From contig NZ_CP088285.1 of NCBI RefSeq assembly GCF_011516645.4, positions 5,536,501-5,600,500 on the forward strand: 64,000 nucleotides of DNA. The letters are read 5' to 3'. A program made the translations under genes and the position numbers. Shown here piece after piece: positions 9,042-17,886 of this stretch (its first letter is position 1; every line of letters begins with the position of its first letter). Below the pieces are notes generated by a model. It was not told the origin of the DNA. It ran no database searches and saw only the letters and a list, made by a program, of their open reading frames with translations. This DNA comes from Bradyrhizobium septentrionale (GTDB lineage: Bacteria; Pseudomonadota; Alphaproteobacteria; Rhizobiales; Xanthobacteraceae).

Positions 9042-9407
9042 ATGGCACAAAGAATCGCGGGCATCGCCTTCCTGACCGTCGATGGCGATCAGCTGGCGCT
9101 GCGCGGCAACTTCACGGTCAGCCCGTCGCCCGTCGAGCGCACCATGATCGCGGGACAGGACGGCGTGCATGGCTATCAGGAGCTGCCGCGCGTGCGGTAC
9201 ATCGAGGGCGATCTGTCAACCGTCCCCGGCCTGTCGCTGGAGACGCTGCTCGCCGAGACCGATGTCACGGTGGTCGCGCAGCTTGCCAACCGCATGCAGT
9301 ACGTGCTCACCAGCGCGACCTGCAAGGGCGGCTTCGAGAACAACACCCGAGATGGTCAGGTCCGCGTGCGCTGGGAAGGCCTGACGTGTGAGGAGATGGC
9401 CCTGTGA
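9042..9407 (+). CDS. Tail tube protein (Mu gpM-like)
   Basis: A 121-residue beta-rich protein in the standard position after the sheath gene. It begins MAQRIAGIAFLTVDGDQL and carries the 'G..GVHGYQE.P' and 'VRVRWEGLTCEEM' segments typical of the short Mu-type tube subunit, which stacks into the inner tail tube. A GAGGAGA ribosome site precedes the ATG. Its stop overlaps the following ATG/GTG by four bases. Confidence 0.82.
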   Translation: MAQRIAGIAFLTVDGDQLALRGNFTVSPSPVERTMIAGQDGVHGYQELPRVRYIEGDLSTVPGLSLETLLAETDVTVVAQLANRMQYVLTSATCKGGFENNTRDGQVRVRWEGLTCEEMAL

Positions 9408-9838
9408 ACGTCAAGCCGAGACATGAGGGCTTCGTGGACGACAAGCCCGAGCCCGAGATCATCCCGCCGAGCGGCACCAAGCGGGCGGTGCCGCCGCCCG
9501 AGATCGAGCCGTCCCCGGATGAAGTGGGGCCGCTGGAGCAGGATGAGTGGCCCATCATCGTCAAACTGATCTATAAGCCGATCCGCAACAATCGCGGTGA
9601 GGATGTCAGGGAAATCTCGCTGCGCGAGCCGCGAGCTGGTGACATCAACCGCTATGGCAATCCGATCCGCGTCAATCAAGACGGTGATGTGCTGATCGAC
9701 GAGCGCAAGATGTCCTACATGATCGCAGCGCTGTCGGGAGTGCTGCCGCCGTTCATCGAGGAGATGGACCCGCGCGACTGGAACAGCTGCGCCTACCGGC
9801 TGCGGCGTTTTTTTCTTCCCGATCCAGCGGCCTGGTAG
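9404..9838 (+). CDS. Tail assembly chaperone, zero-frame product (Mu gp41-like)
   Basis: The 144-residue zero-frame protein occupies the gp41/G position between tube and tape measure. It has a Pro/Glu-rich N-terminus, then 'IIVKLIYKPIRNNRGE' and 'ISLREPRAGDI.RYG', a pattern seen in phage tail-assembly (E/gp41-type) proteins. Near its end the RNA reads seven consecutive T (9808-9814), after which a -1 shift avoids the stop at 9836-9838. These proteins bind the tape measure during tail assembly and are absent from the virion. Confidence 0.8.
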   Translation: MNVKPRHEGFVDDKPEPEIIPPSGTKRAVPPPEIEPSPDEVGPLEQDEWPIIVKLIYKPIRNNRGEDVREISLREPRAGDINRYGNPIRVNQDGDVLIDERKMSYMIAALSGVLPPFIEEMDPRDWNSCAYRLRRFFLPDPAAW

Positions 9839-10002
9839 GCAGCGAGGAGGAGATCATCCTCGACTGCTACCGCCTGGCACGCTGGTATCACGTCAGCCCT
9901 GAAGTGTTTTTGTCGATGCCGCTGAGCGATGTCTGGTTGCACCTGCATCGCACCGCGCAGATTGACCGCGCGCAGCAGGCAGCAGCAGATGATGATGACT
10001 GA
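9404..10002 (+). CDS. Tail assembly chaperone, -1 frameshift fusion product (gp41-gp42 like)
   Basis: The zero frame reads codons CGT TTT TTT across 9806-9814, giving a T TTT TTT heptamer ideal for simultaneous -1 slippage. Re-reading base 9814 opens a second frame of 62 codons (beginning SSRSSGLVGSEEE and containing LDCYRLARWYHVSPEVF) that ends at TGA 10000-10002, overlapping the tape-measure ATG. The fusion would be 199 residues. This reproduces the G/GT logic of lambda and gp41/gp42 of Mu. The downstream frame has no convincing start of its own. Confidence 0.85.
9808..9814 (+). promoter_or_regulatory. Programmed -1 frameshift slippery site
   Basis: Seven T residues aligned with the reading frame as T TTT TTT. 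Sixteen bases on, GC-rich sequence could pair, but no clear pseudoknot was established by eye. Confidence 0.8.
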
Positions 10003-12401
10003 TGGCCACTGAACAGGAAGAGCTGCGCCTAACAGTTACGCTGGCCGACAACGCTTCGGCTGGGCTGACGAAACTCAATGAAGAGGTCAAGCTGCTCGGC
10101 AGCGGCGCTGGTCAGCAGCATCTCGAAAAGTTCAAGCGCGAAACCGGCGAGCTGCAGCAAACGATTAAGGGCCTCGGCAACGAGATCGGCGAGACCTTCA
10201 AGGGGCTCGGCATGCTACGCGGCGGGCTGGCCGCTGGCGCCGCGGGGCTCGCGCTGTTCGGCTTCGAGATCATGCGGCAGAGCAAGGCGCTGGTCGAATA
10301 TGCCGAGAAGATCAGGACGCTGAACCAGCAGGCGAAACAGATCGGCGTGAGCCCCTCGCAATACAAGGATGTCATCGAGCAGCTGAAGGCCTTCGGCATC
10401 TCGGGCGAGACCGCCGCCAATTCGGTGAGCGCGGTGTCGGCGAAGATCGCGGACCTGCAGCGCCAAGGCAGTCAGCTGCGGCTGGAGCTGCTGAAGAACG
10501 CAGGGCCCGATGCGCAGTCGGTCGCCAACATGCAGGCCTATCTCGACCGCCTGACGCATGCGAAGGACATCACCACCCAGCTCAACATCATCCGCGAGGG
10601 GGGCGAGCAGGTCTATCGCAACGCCATCAGGGCGGGAGCCAGCGAGCAGGAAGCCGCCAACCGCCGCAACAATTTCTGGCAGCTGCAGGGCTACAACGCG
10701 CAGCTGGCTGCGGCTGGCGCGCTCACCAAGCTGAGCGCCGAGGAGCAGAAACTCGCCGATGCGCGACAGGCCAACGCGGTGGCGCTGGCCAACCAGTGGG
10801 GACAGGTCACCAAGAAGTACGACGATCTGGTCGAGTCGATGAAGCAGCCCTTCATCCCGTACCTGATCACCGCGCTGAAGCTGGCCGAGGGCGCGCTCGA
10901 TTCCCTCACCAAGAAGATCACACAAGTGCAGGAGGAGCACCTGCTGCGGCCCGACAAGGCCAAGGAGAGCATTCAGGAAAAGTTCGACAAGTTCGGCATC
11001 GGCGGCGGCGGTGGCGGAAGGTCATTCGAGGATCGATGGAAAGATCGCGTCCCGCAGGAGCTGGAGAAGAACACCGAGGCCACCAAGCAGCTGACCGAGC
11101 TGCTGCGCGGCGGCGGCTACCAGCCGACCGGATTCGGTGGCGGCGCTGGCGGCGGCGGCATCATCCCTGCAGCCTACAGTCCGGGCGGCGGCGGGCCCTT
11201 TGGGCCGCGCGGTGGCGGCGGCATGGGCCGCCCCTTCGGCGGCGGCGGCTATGCCGACCTCGGCCGGAGCGCGCCCTATGGCAGCGATGTCGGTGCAGGC
11301 TCGGGCGCAGGCGCAGGATCGACACCAGCGCATGGCGGCGGCGGTGGCGGCACGCCGAACACCAAGGGACCGATCTCGCTCGGCAAGGGCGACGATCCGC
11401 GCGGGATGGAGCCCTATATCCGCGAGACCGCAAAGAAGTATGGCGTCGATCCCGATACAGCGGTTCGCGTGGCGAAGTCGGAAGGCCTGCGGACCTTCCT
11501 CGGTGATCGCGGCAAGTCCGGCGGTGCATTCCAGCTCTATACAGGCGGCGGGCTCGGCAACGAGTTTCAGAAAAAGACCGGCCTCGATCCGCTCGATCCG
11601 GCGAACGAGAAAGCGACCATCGACTACGCGCTGTCGAATGTGGGGAAGACCGGCTGGCGTCCGTACCACGGTGCAGCACGCGTCGGCGTCGGGCCGCGCG
11701 AGGGATTGCCGGGAGGTCCAGCACCGAACGGGCAGACCGCTGGCCCAGGTAGCGGCGCTGGCGCTGGCGACACACCAGCGGGCGATCTGCCGCCGAGAGT
11801 GAGCGCAGTCGGCGGCGGTGATCCTGCAGCCTTCATCACCCATCATACTGGCGGGCGCGGCAGCGTTGCGGGCGTGCAGAACACGCTGCGCCAGCGCGGC
11901 CTCGGCGTTCAGTATGTGATGGATCGCGAAGGCAACATCGTCCAGACCGGCAGCCCCGGCGCGTCGCACATGAGAACCGGCTGGGGCAAGGGTGCAGGCC
12001 TCTCGAACCGCAATGTCGTCGGCATGGAGATCATCGCCAAGGACGACAAGGATGTCACGCCGCAGCAGGCGCAGGCCTATGCGAAGTTTATGGCGTTGCG
12101 ATATCCGAACACGCCGATCTTCGGACATGGCGAAGTCAATCCGGGCCACAAGGAAGCCGACGAAGGCTTGACCGCGAAGCGCGCCGCGCTGGCGGTTCGG
12201 GATCGCCAGCAGATCGACAAGACGCAGGCCGCATCCACCAAGGTCGAAGGCACCGGCAAGATCAGTGTCGATGTCAACGCGCCGAAGGGCACCAGCGTCG
12301 GCGCTGAAGGCGGCGGCCTGTTCAAGAATGTCGAGATCAATCGCCAGACGCAGATGGAGCCCGCGCGCCGAGGGCCGGGAATGGAGAGCCCGCCGATATG
12401 A
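10002..12401 (+). CDS. Tape measure protein with transglycosylase-like and amidase domains
   Basis: The 799-residue protein begins with a helical tape-measure region (about 1-330) including a hydrophobic segment near residues 68-85, then a long Gly-rich linker (about 335-460). A lysozyme/transglycosylase-like domain follows (about 465-570; 'YGVDPDTAVRVAKSEGL' carries a candidate catalytic Glu). After another Gly/Pro linker comes an N-acetylmuramoyl-L-alanine amidase/PGRP fold (about 608-730; AFITHHTGG with zinc-binding His, later GHGEVNPGHKEADEG). The enzymes would cut peptidoglycan as the tail tip crosses the wall. Start overlaps the frameshift stop (TGATG). Confidence 0.85.
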   Translation: MATEQEELRLTVTLADNASAGLTKLNEEVKLLGSGAGQQHLEKFKRETGELQQTIKGLGNEIGETFKGLGMLRGGLAAGAAGLALFGFEIMRQSKALVEYAEKIRTLNQQAKQIGVSPSQYKDVIEQLKAFGISGETAANSVSAVSAKIADLQRQGSQLRLELLKNAGPDAQSVANMQAYLDRLTHAKDITTQLNIIREGGEQVYRNAIRAGASEQEAANRRNNFWQLQGYNAQLAAAGALTKLSAEEQKLADARQANAVALANQWGQVTKKYDDLVESMKQPFIPYLITALKLAEGALDSLTKKITQVQEEHLLRPDKAKESIQEKFDKFGIGGGGGGRSFEDRWKDRVPQELEKNTEATKQLTELLRGGGYQPTGFGGGAGGGGIIPAAYSPGGGGPFGPRGGGGMGRPFGGGGYADLGRSAPYGSDVGAGSGAGAGSTPAHGGGGGGTPNTKGPISLGKGDDPRGMEPYIRETAKKYGVDPDTAVRVAKSEGLRTFLGDRGKSGGAFQLYTGGGLGNEFQKKTGLDPLDPANEKATIDYALSNVGKTGWRPYHGAARVGVGPREGLPGGPAPNGQTAGPGSGAGAGDTPAGDLPPRVSAVGGGDPAAFITHHTGGRGSVAGVQNTLRQRGLGVQYVMDREGNIVQTGSPGASHMRTGWGKGAGLSNRNVVGMEIIAKDDKDVTPQQAQAYAKFMALRYPNTPIFGHGEVNPGHKEADEGLTAKRAALAVRDRQQIDKTQAASTKVEGTGKISVDVNAPKGTSVGAEGGGLFKNVEINRQTQMEPARRGPGMESPPI

Positions 12402-12949
12402 GCAACATTTTCGATCTGCCCGCGCTGTGGCGGCAAAGCCTGATGCCCGCCTCGTTCAATGGCGCTCGCTTCCATTGCGAGGCCAACGGGCGCGAGAGCG
12501 GGCGCAGGATCGTGCAGCATCAGTTCCCGAAAAAGGACCTGCCCTATGCCGAGGACATGGGCCGAGCTGCGCGCGAGTTCAACGTGCGCGGCTACTGCAT
12601 CGTGTTTCCCTACGACAGCGGCGACTCGCTCTATCAGCGCGACTACCGCCAGCCGCGCGATCAGCTGGTCAGGCAGTTGGAGGCCGAAGGTCCAGGCACG
12701 CTGCAGCTGCCGACGCAGGCCTCGCAGCTGGTGATCTGCCCGCGCTATCGCCTGACCGAAGAGGAGCGCTTCGGCGGCTATTGCGTGATCGACATGACGT
12801 TCATGGAGTACGGGCTCGATCCGCAGACCTTTGCGCCAGCCGCCGCCACTGCCACCGCGATTGTGCAGACCAGCGAGGCGCTGCGATCTCAGGTGCTGCG
12901 CTCGCTGTCAGCTCTGCCGCTGCCGCCAGCGATTGGGCTCAACCGATGA
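12398..12949 (+). CDS. DNA circularisation N-domain protein (Mu gpN-like, N-terminal part)
   Basis: The 183-residue protein shows the N-terminal domain of the gpN/DNA-circularisation family: W...L..ASF.G..F....... GRR...H.FP..D.PY.EDMG, then FPYDSGDSLYQRDY-like sequence. Gp-N family members are baseplate proteins (about 450 residues in Mu). Here the frame stops at 12949 and the rest continues as a separate overlapping gene. Confidence 0.78.
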   Translation: MSNIFDLPALWRQSLMPASFNGARFHCEANGRESGRRIVQHQFPKKDLPYAEDMGRAAREFNVRGYCIVFPYDSGDSLYQRDYRQPRDQLVRQLEAEGPGTLQLPTQASQLVICPRYRLTEEERFGGYCVIDMTFMEYGLDPQTFAPAAATATAIVQTSEALRSQVLRSLSALPLPPAIGLNR

Positions 12950-13614
12950 AGCGGCTCGACGCCAATGAAGCCGCACCGATAGTTGACCGGATGCTGACCA
13001 ATCTGCTTGGCACCGTGCCATCGCAGGGCCGCGCCGGATCAGAAGCCCGCACCGCCATCAGCGACACGCGGGCAAACGCTTACAAACTTTGCATCGATGA
13101 CGCGCTGGGCCCGCCGCTCGATGAATGCTTCGAGCTGGCGCGGCAGGCTGGCGCGAAGGCGCAGCAGCTGGAGTATGTCCGCCAGCAGATCGAGGGCGAG
13201 GCCCCGGTAACGCTGGGCGGCGCGCTGGTGATGGACGCGGGCATCCGGCTTTGCCTCGCCGCGCAGTGCCGCATCATCGCCAGCATGACCTTTGTCAGCC
13301 GACAGGATGTCACCGCGATCAAGCAGCAGCTGCAGCAGCCGTTCCAGGACGCCGAGGAGATCGCCGCCGACGATATGGACCAGATGACTTTCCAGATGCT
13401 GGTGGCGCTGCATGGTGCCGTCACTCAGCATCTGGCAGCGACCGCGCGACCGCTGCCGCGCGTGGTCAACTTCAGATTTTACGAGCCGCTGCCGAGTCTG
13501 GTGATGGCTTACAAACTCTATGCCGACGCCTCGCGCAGCGATGAGCTGCGCGCCGAGAACAAGGTCGTGCATCCGGCTTTCTGCCAGCCGAGCGGCCAAG
13601 CGCTGTCGGCCTGA
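12946..13614 (+). CDS. gpN-like C-terminal part, separate gene
   Basis: The ATG at 12946 overlaps the preceding stop (ATGA). The 222-residue helical protein contains 'ALHGAVTQHLAATARPLPRV' and 'PLPSLVMAYKLYADASR', which correspond to the C-terminal region of gpN-type proteins (hydrophobic LP....... PSL..AY.LY.D...). Together with the previous gene it would make one normal-length gpN homologue, so the two chains probably act together in the baseplate. Confidence 0.7.
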   Translation: MKRLDANEAAPIVDRMLTNLLGTVPSQGRAGSEARTAISDTRANAYKLCIDDALGPPLDECFELARQAGAKAQQLEYVRQQIEGEAPVTLGGALVMDAGIRLCLAAQCRIIASMTFVSRQDVTAIKQQLQQPFQDAEEIAADDMDQMTFQMLVALHGAVTQHLAATARPLPRVVNFRFYEPLPSLVMAYKLYADASRSDELRAENKVVHPAFCQPSGQALSA

Positions 13615-13619
13615 TCATC

Positions 13620-14690
13620 ATGCCGAAACCGCAAGAAGTCGCCGTTCTTGAAGTCAACGGCCAGAAGTTCGAAGACTGGGAATCGGTCTGGGTGCAGCAC
13701 CGCTGGGCCGACAGCTTCACCTATTTCCGCTTCACTGCAGCCGAGCGCGACCCGATCATCAACAAGAAGGGCGGGCCCTTCCCGCTGATCGCAAAGCTGC
13801 AGTTCAAGCCGGGTGATCAATGCACCATCGATCTGGCTGGGCAGCGCGCGGTCAGCGGCTACATCGAGACGCGACAGGTCGCCTATGACGCGCACGCGCA
13901 CGGCGTGATGCTGATCGGCAAGAGCGCCACCGCCTGGGCGGCGCGCTCAAGCGTTGATACCAAGACCGGCAACTTCGACAAGAAGAACATCGTGCAGGTG
14001 GCGCAGGAGGTGATCTCCTCCTATGGCGTCGGGCTGAAAGTGATCGGCTTGCCCGACATGACGCCGTTCGACAAGCTGCAGAACGAAAAGGGCGAGCTGG
14101 TCTGGGACTTCCTTGAACGCATCGCGCGACCTCGCGGCGTGGTGATGGGCTCGGATAGTCAGGGCAACTTCCTGCTGATCGGCGATCATTCCGGGGCTGT
14201 CGTGGCCCAGCTGGTGGAAGGCCAGAACATCAAATCATGCCAGTGCGTGATCACGCACGAGCATACCTATACCGAATATCGGGTCGATGGGCAGGCACCA
14301 GCCAGCGACGACAATTCAGGCACTGCCGCCAGCGAGCTGACCGGCAAGGTCGGCGGCTCATCCCCGGTGTTCAGCAAGCTGATCACTGCCGCCGAGCAGC
14401 CGGTGAAGACGCAGGCCGAGATACAGGCCCGCGCGAAGAACGAAAGCGTCTGGCATGAAGGCACCACGATTCAGGCAACCATCGTGGTGCAAGGCTGGCT
14501 GCGCGATGGCTCCAGCCTCTGGCGCGCAGGCGATGATGTCTTCGTCTACTCGCCGATGGCGATGCTGAACAACAATATGAAAATGCAGAACTGCACATTC
14601 ACCCAGGACAACAATACCGGGACGCTGACCACGCTCGATCTGGTGAACCCCGAGCTGCTGCGAGATCGCGCGAACTTCAACCCCGGCTAG
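13620..14690 (+). CDS. Baseplate hub protein (Mu gpP-like)
   Basis: The 356-residue protein matches the Mu gpP/T4 gp27-like hub family: N-terminal beta barrel with 'DLAGQRAVSGYIETR', central 'VQVAQEVISSYG' and 'LVWDFLERIARPRGV' segments, and C-terminal barrel with 'WLRDGSSLWRAGDDVFVYSP'. The hub trimer links tube and spike. It lies directly before the spike gene as in Mu. Confidence 0.82.
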   Translation: MPKPQEVAVLEVNGQKFEDWESVWVQHRWADSFTYFRFTAAERDPIINKKGGPFPLIAKLQFKPGDQCTIDLAGQRAVSGYIETRQVAYDAHAHGVMLIGKSATAWAARSSVDTKTGNFDKKNIVQVAQEVISSYGVGLKVIGLPDMTPFDKLQNEKGELVWDFLERIARPRGVVMGSDSQGNFLLIGDHSGAVVAQLVEGQNIKSCQCVITHEHTYTEYRVDGQAPASDDNSGTAASELTGKVGGSSPVFSKLITAAEQPVKTQAEIQARAKNESVWHEGTTIQATIVVQGWLRDGSSLWRAGDDVFVYSPMAMLNNNMKMQNCTFTQDNNTGTLTTLDLVNPELLRDRANFNPG

Positions 14691-14701
14691 AGGAGCAGAC
14701 T

Positions 14702-15466
14702 ATGCACCGGGCCACGCCGCTTAATACTTCGATCCGCGCCTATACCGCAGGCGGGGCGCGCAGCGTCGTCGATAAGGTGGACGACACCAAGCTGATGCAG
14801 GAGATGGGCGGCAACTTTATGGCCAACGAGACCCGCTCCGAGATCGAGGCCGCGCAGAATTATGGTTTCACCAGCGTGGTGTTTGATGCCGAGAAGGGGC
14901 AGGACGGCAAGATCACCGCGAGCGCCGAGACCTTCATCGGATTCATGGGCGGCAACCGATCCTTCCCGGCATCGGGCCCGATGGATGATCGGCGGCATCG
15001 GCTCTACAAGCTGGACAAAGGCGACACCGCGATGTTTCGCGGGCGCGGCGACAAGCAGCAATTCCACATGACGCAGGATGGTGGATTCTGGAGCGCGCCG
15101 CAGAACAAGACCGTGCGCATGGCGCTGGTCGATCAGGACAGCGAAGGCAATTCCAGCCAGAGCAGCGGTGGCGCGGGCGTGCAGGCGCTCGATGGCAGCG
15201 CTGGCGGATCGCAGGGCGGCCAGCAAAAGCGCGGGCAGGAATCGCTCAAGAAGGACAACCAGAAGGCCAGCCGCTTTGTCGATGTCACCGCTGGAGCCAC
15301 GCGCCTCGCGGGCAAGGAAGCGCACCTGATGCTCGATGACGGAAAAATCTATGTGCATGTCGTCGGCGGCGAGGTCTACCTCGGGGCCAAGAAAGGCGAA
15401 GCCACTTTCGGGCGCGTCGGCACCGACGCAGGACTCTCGGTCAACGTCTACGCCAAGGTCGGGTGA
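14702..15466 (+). CDS. Baseplate spike protein (Mu gp45-like)
   Basis: The 254-residue protein follows the hub gene as gp45 does in Mu. It has 'GDTAMFRGRGDKQQFHMTQDGGFWSAP' type OB/beta sequence, a Gly/Ser/Gln-rich linker near residues 150-200, and a C-terminal beta segment with 'HLMLDDGKIYVHVVGGEVYLG' as in membrane-piercing spikes. AGAGGAGCAGACT precedes the ATG. A terminal His-metal site was not clearly seen. Confidence 0.78.
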   Translation: MHRATPLNTSIRAYTAGGARSVVDKVDDTKLMQEMGGNFMANETRSEIEAAQNYGFTSVVFDAEKGQDGKITASAETFIGFMGGNRSFPASGPMDDRRHRLYKLDKGDTAMFRGRGDKQQFHMTQDGGFWSAPQNKTVRMALVDQDSEGNSSQSSGGAGVQALDGSAGGSQGGQQKRGQESLKKDNQKASRFVDVTAGATRLAGKEAHLMLDDGKIYVHVVGGEVYLGAKKGEATFGRVGTDAGLSVNVYAKVG

Positions 15467-15469
15467 GCG

Positions 15470-15988
15470 ATGAGCAGCGCCGCGAATGTCCCCGACATCC
15501 GGCTGGTCCAGAACAATATCTTTCCGAAATATTCCGTCACGCTGGACTGGCTGCTGCTGCCCGATGGCACGCTGGACGACTCGCAGGCGTTGGCGACAGC
15601 GGTCTGCGTTGCGCTCGGCACCAACGCGCTGGCCGCGCCTGATGATGTGCTGCCCGATCCTGACAGCAACGATCGCTGCGGCTGGTGGGGCGATCTCGAC
15701 GCCGAGCTGATCTGGAACGGCTGGCCCATCGGCTCGAAGCTGTGGCTGCTGCGCCGCGCCAAGATCAACCCGGCATCGGCGCGCGAGGGCTCCACCGTGA
15801 TGATGGTCGAGAACTACATTCGCGTCGCCATGCAGCCATTCGTGGATCGCAAGGTTTGCTCCAGCTTCGATGTCTGGGTGAACCGCGTGGACACGCAACG
15901 CATCGACGCACTGCTGAGAGTTTATCGAGGACCCGCGCAGCCGATTGATCTGCGTTACGAGGTGCTCTGGGACGCGATGGGGCCGTAG
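15470..15988 (+). CDS. Gp46-family baseplate protein
   Basis: The sequence DGTLDDSQALATAV.VALGT, DRCGWWGDL and GSKLWLLRRAKI is characteristic of the Mu gp46 family, the T4 gp25-like baseplate wedge component that starts sheath assembly. Gene order spike, gp46, gp47, gp48 is exactly Mu-like. Confidence 0.86.
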   Translation: MSSAANVPDIRLVQNNIFPKYSVTLDWLLLPDGTLDDSQALATAVCVALGTNALAAPDDVLPDPDSNDRCGWWGDLDAELIWNGWPIGSKLWLLRRAKINPASAREGSTVMMVENYIRVAMQPFVDRKVCSSFDVWVNRVDTQRIDALLRVYRGPAQPIDLRYEVLWDAMGP

Positions 15989-15991
15989 CGG

Positions 15992-17104
15992 ATGCCTTGG
16001 TCAACACCAACACTGCGAGAAGTCCGCTCGCTGGTGCGCGATGCCGTGAATGCATCGCTGCCTGGAGCTGATGCCAATATTGGCAACAGCGTGCTGCGCG
16101 TGCTGTCGGACAATCAGGGCGCGCTCTGCCATCTGACCCTGCAGTATATCGACTGGCTCGCGCTGCAGCTGCTGCCTGACACCGCCGAGACCGAGTGGCT
16201 CGACCGCCACGGCGATATCTGGCTGGTCAATTCCGATGGATCGACGGGCCGCAAGATGCCCGCGCTGGCGACCGGCACCGCCAACATCATCGGCACCATC
16301 AACGGCACCGTGCTGCCAGCCTTCACGCAACTGCAGAGCGGATTCGGCATGCCTGCCAATACCGGCTCGCCGAACCAGAGCGTGACTTTCGAGACGATGG
16401 AGGACATCACCGTCTCGGTCGCCGCGCCTGTCGTCGCCAATATCCGCGCGCTCGATCCCGGCACGCTCGGCAATATTCCCGATGGCTCCTCGCTGATCAT
16501 CGTGCCGCCCGTCAATGGCGTCGGCTCGGCCTCGACCATCCACGTCAGCGGCGGCACCGACATCGAGACCGATGCGCAGCTGCGATCCCGCATCCTGCAC
16601 CGCATCCAGAACCCGCCGATGGGCGGCAGCATCGCCGACTATGAGCAATGGGCGCTTGCGGTCCCCGGCGTGACGCGCGCATGGGCCGCGCCAGAGCAAG
16701 GCGTCGGCACCATCACCGTGCGCTTCCTGATGGACGATCTCTATCCCGATGACGATGGCTGGCCGCAGCCCGACGACATCCAGCGGGCCGCCGACTACAT
16801 CGACAAGATGCGCCCGGTCACGGTCAAGGATTGCTACGTGCTCGCGCCGATCAAGCAGTTCATCGATGTCAACGTCGCCGAGCTGGTGCCTGACACCGAT
16901 GAAGCCAAGGCCGAGATCGAGGCCAGCATTCGCGACATGCTGTTCCTGCAGGCCGCGCCTGGACAAACCATCTTCGCGGCGTGGGTCAGTTTCGCCATCA
17001 TGAACGCCCCGCATGTGCAGTCCTTCCGGCTGATCTCCACCAGCGATTACGTGATGGCATCGGTCGGCAGCATGGCGGTGCTCGGCACCATCAGTTACGT
17101 CTGA
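15992..17104 (+). CDS. Baseplate J-like protein (Mu gp47)
   Basis: The 370-residue protein fits the baseplate J/gp47 family: N-terminal helix 'LREVRSLVRDAVNASLPGA', 'DWLALQLLPDTAETEWLDRHG', beta repeats with A.G...G..G..LPAFTQLQS, 'LGNIPDG', 'GTDIETDAQLRSRIL.RIQNPP.GGS..DYEQWAL.VPGV.RAW'. It forms the wedge heterodimers at the tail base. The stop overlaps the following ATG by one base. Confidence 0.88.
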   Translation: MPWSTPTLREVRSLVRDAVNASLPGADANIGNSVLRVLSDNQGALCHLTLQYIDWLALQLLPDTAETEWLDRHGDIWLVNSDGSTGRKMPALATGTANIIGTINGTVLPAFTQLQSGFGMPANTGSPNQSVTFETMEDITVSVAAPVVANIRALDPGTLGNIPDGSSLIIVPPVNGVGSASTIHVSGGTDIETDAQLRSRILHRIQNPPMGGSIADYEQWALAVPGVTRAWAAPEQGVGTITVRFLMDDLYPDDDGWPQPDDIQRAADYIDKMRPVTVKDCYVLAPIKQFIDVNVAELVPDTDEAKAEIEASIRDMLFLQAAPGQTIFAAWVSFAIMNAPHVQSFRLISTSDYVMASVGSMAVLGTISYV

Positions 17105-17871
17105 TGAGCGACCGTCACATCCGGCGCAGCGGCAGCGACTACACCGAGGCCTATCTCGCGCTACTGCCGCAGGGCCAAGCATGGCCGAGGCACGCGCCTG
17201 ACAGCACTACGGTGCGCGGGATCACCGGCCTGTGCGATTACTGGGGCTTCGTGGATGGCCGGGCCGCCGATCTGCTGGAGCGCGAGAGCGATCCGCGCCA
17301 GACCATCGAGCTGCTGCCGGACTGGGAGCGCAACTGGGGCCTGCCCGATCCCTGCTATCAAAGCCCGCAAAGCATCGCGGAGCGACAGCAGGCGCTGATC
17401 ATGCGCATGACGATGCAGGGCGCGCAGTCGCGCGAGTTCTTCATCGGCATCGCCGCGCAGATCGGCTACTCGGTCACGATCACCGAATACCGGACCTTCG
17501 TGGTCGGCCTCGACCGCGTCGGGGACAATCGCGTTCACGGCGACGGCTCCAACCCGATGTACAACGAGTGGGGCCAGCCGATCAAAAATCCGGACGGCGA
17601 GAACGTCGCGCTCGGCGAGCTGTCGGAATGGTCATACTACGGGCTCGGCCCCGACACCAACCGCTTCTATTGGACGGTGCATGTGCATCAGGCGGGCCTC
17701 GTCTGGTTTCGCTGCGCATCGAGCCAGTGCGGCGCCGATCCTCATCTGCGCATCAAGTTGGCCGATGACCTTGAGTGCCTGCTCAACCGTTGGAAGCCAG
17801 CGCACACGCAGATCATCTTCGACTATTCCGGTCTCAGCGATCCGGGCGATCCGATGGCTGGGACGCCATAG
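17104..17871 (+). CDS. Mu gp48-like baseplate protein (DUF2313/YmfQ type)
   Basis: Starts MSDRHIRRSGSDYTEAYLALLPQGQAWP; the 'LLP.G.AWP' motif followed by 'L..RE.DPR...ELLPDWER..GLPDPC' is diagnostic for the YmfQ/gp48 family. It contributes to the baseplate and tail-fibre attachment. The C-terminal 100 residues contain Cys-rich 'CASSQCGAD' sequence. Confidence 0.85.
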   Translation: MSDRHIRRSGSDYTEAYLALLPQGQAWPRHAPDSTTVRGITGLCDYWGFVDGRAADLLERESDPRQTIELLPDWERNWGLPDPCYQSPQSIAERQQALIMRMTMQGAQSREFFIGIAAQIGYSVTITEYRTFVVGLDRVGDNRVHGDGSNPMYNEWGQPIKNPDGENVALGELSEWSYYGLGPDTNRFYWTVHVHQAGLVWFRCASSQCGADPHLRIKLADDLECLLNRWKPAHTQIIFDYSGLSDPGDPMAGTP

Positions 17872-17886
17872 CGGCGGGGAAAGCAA

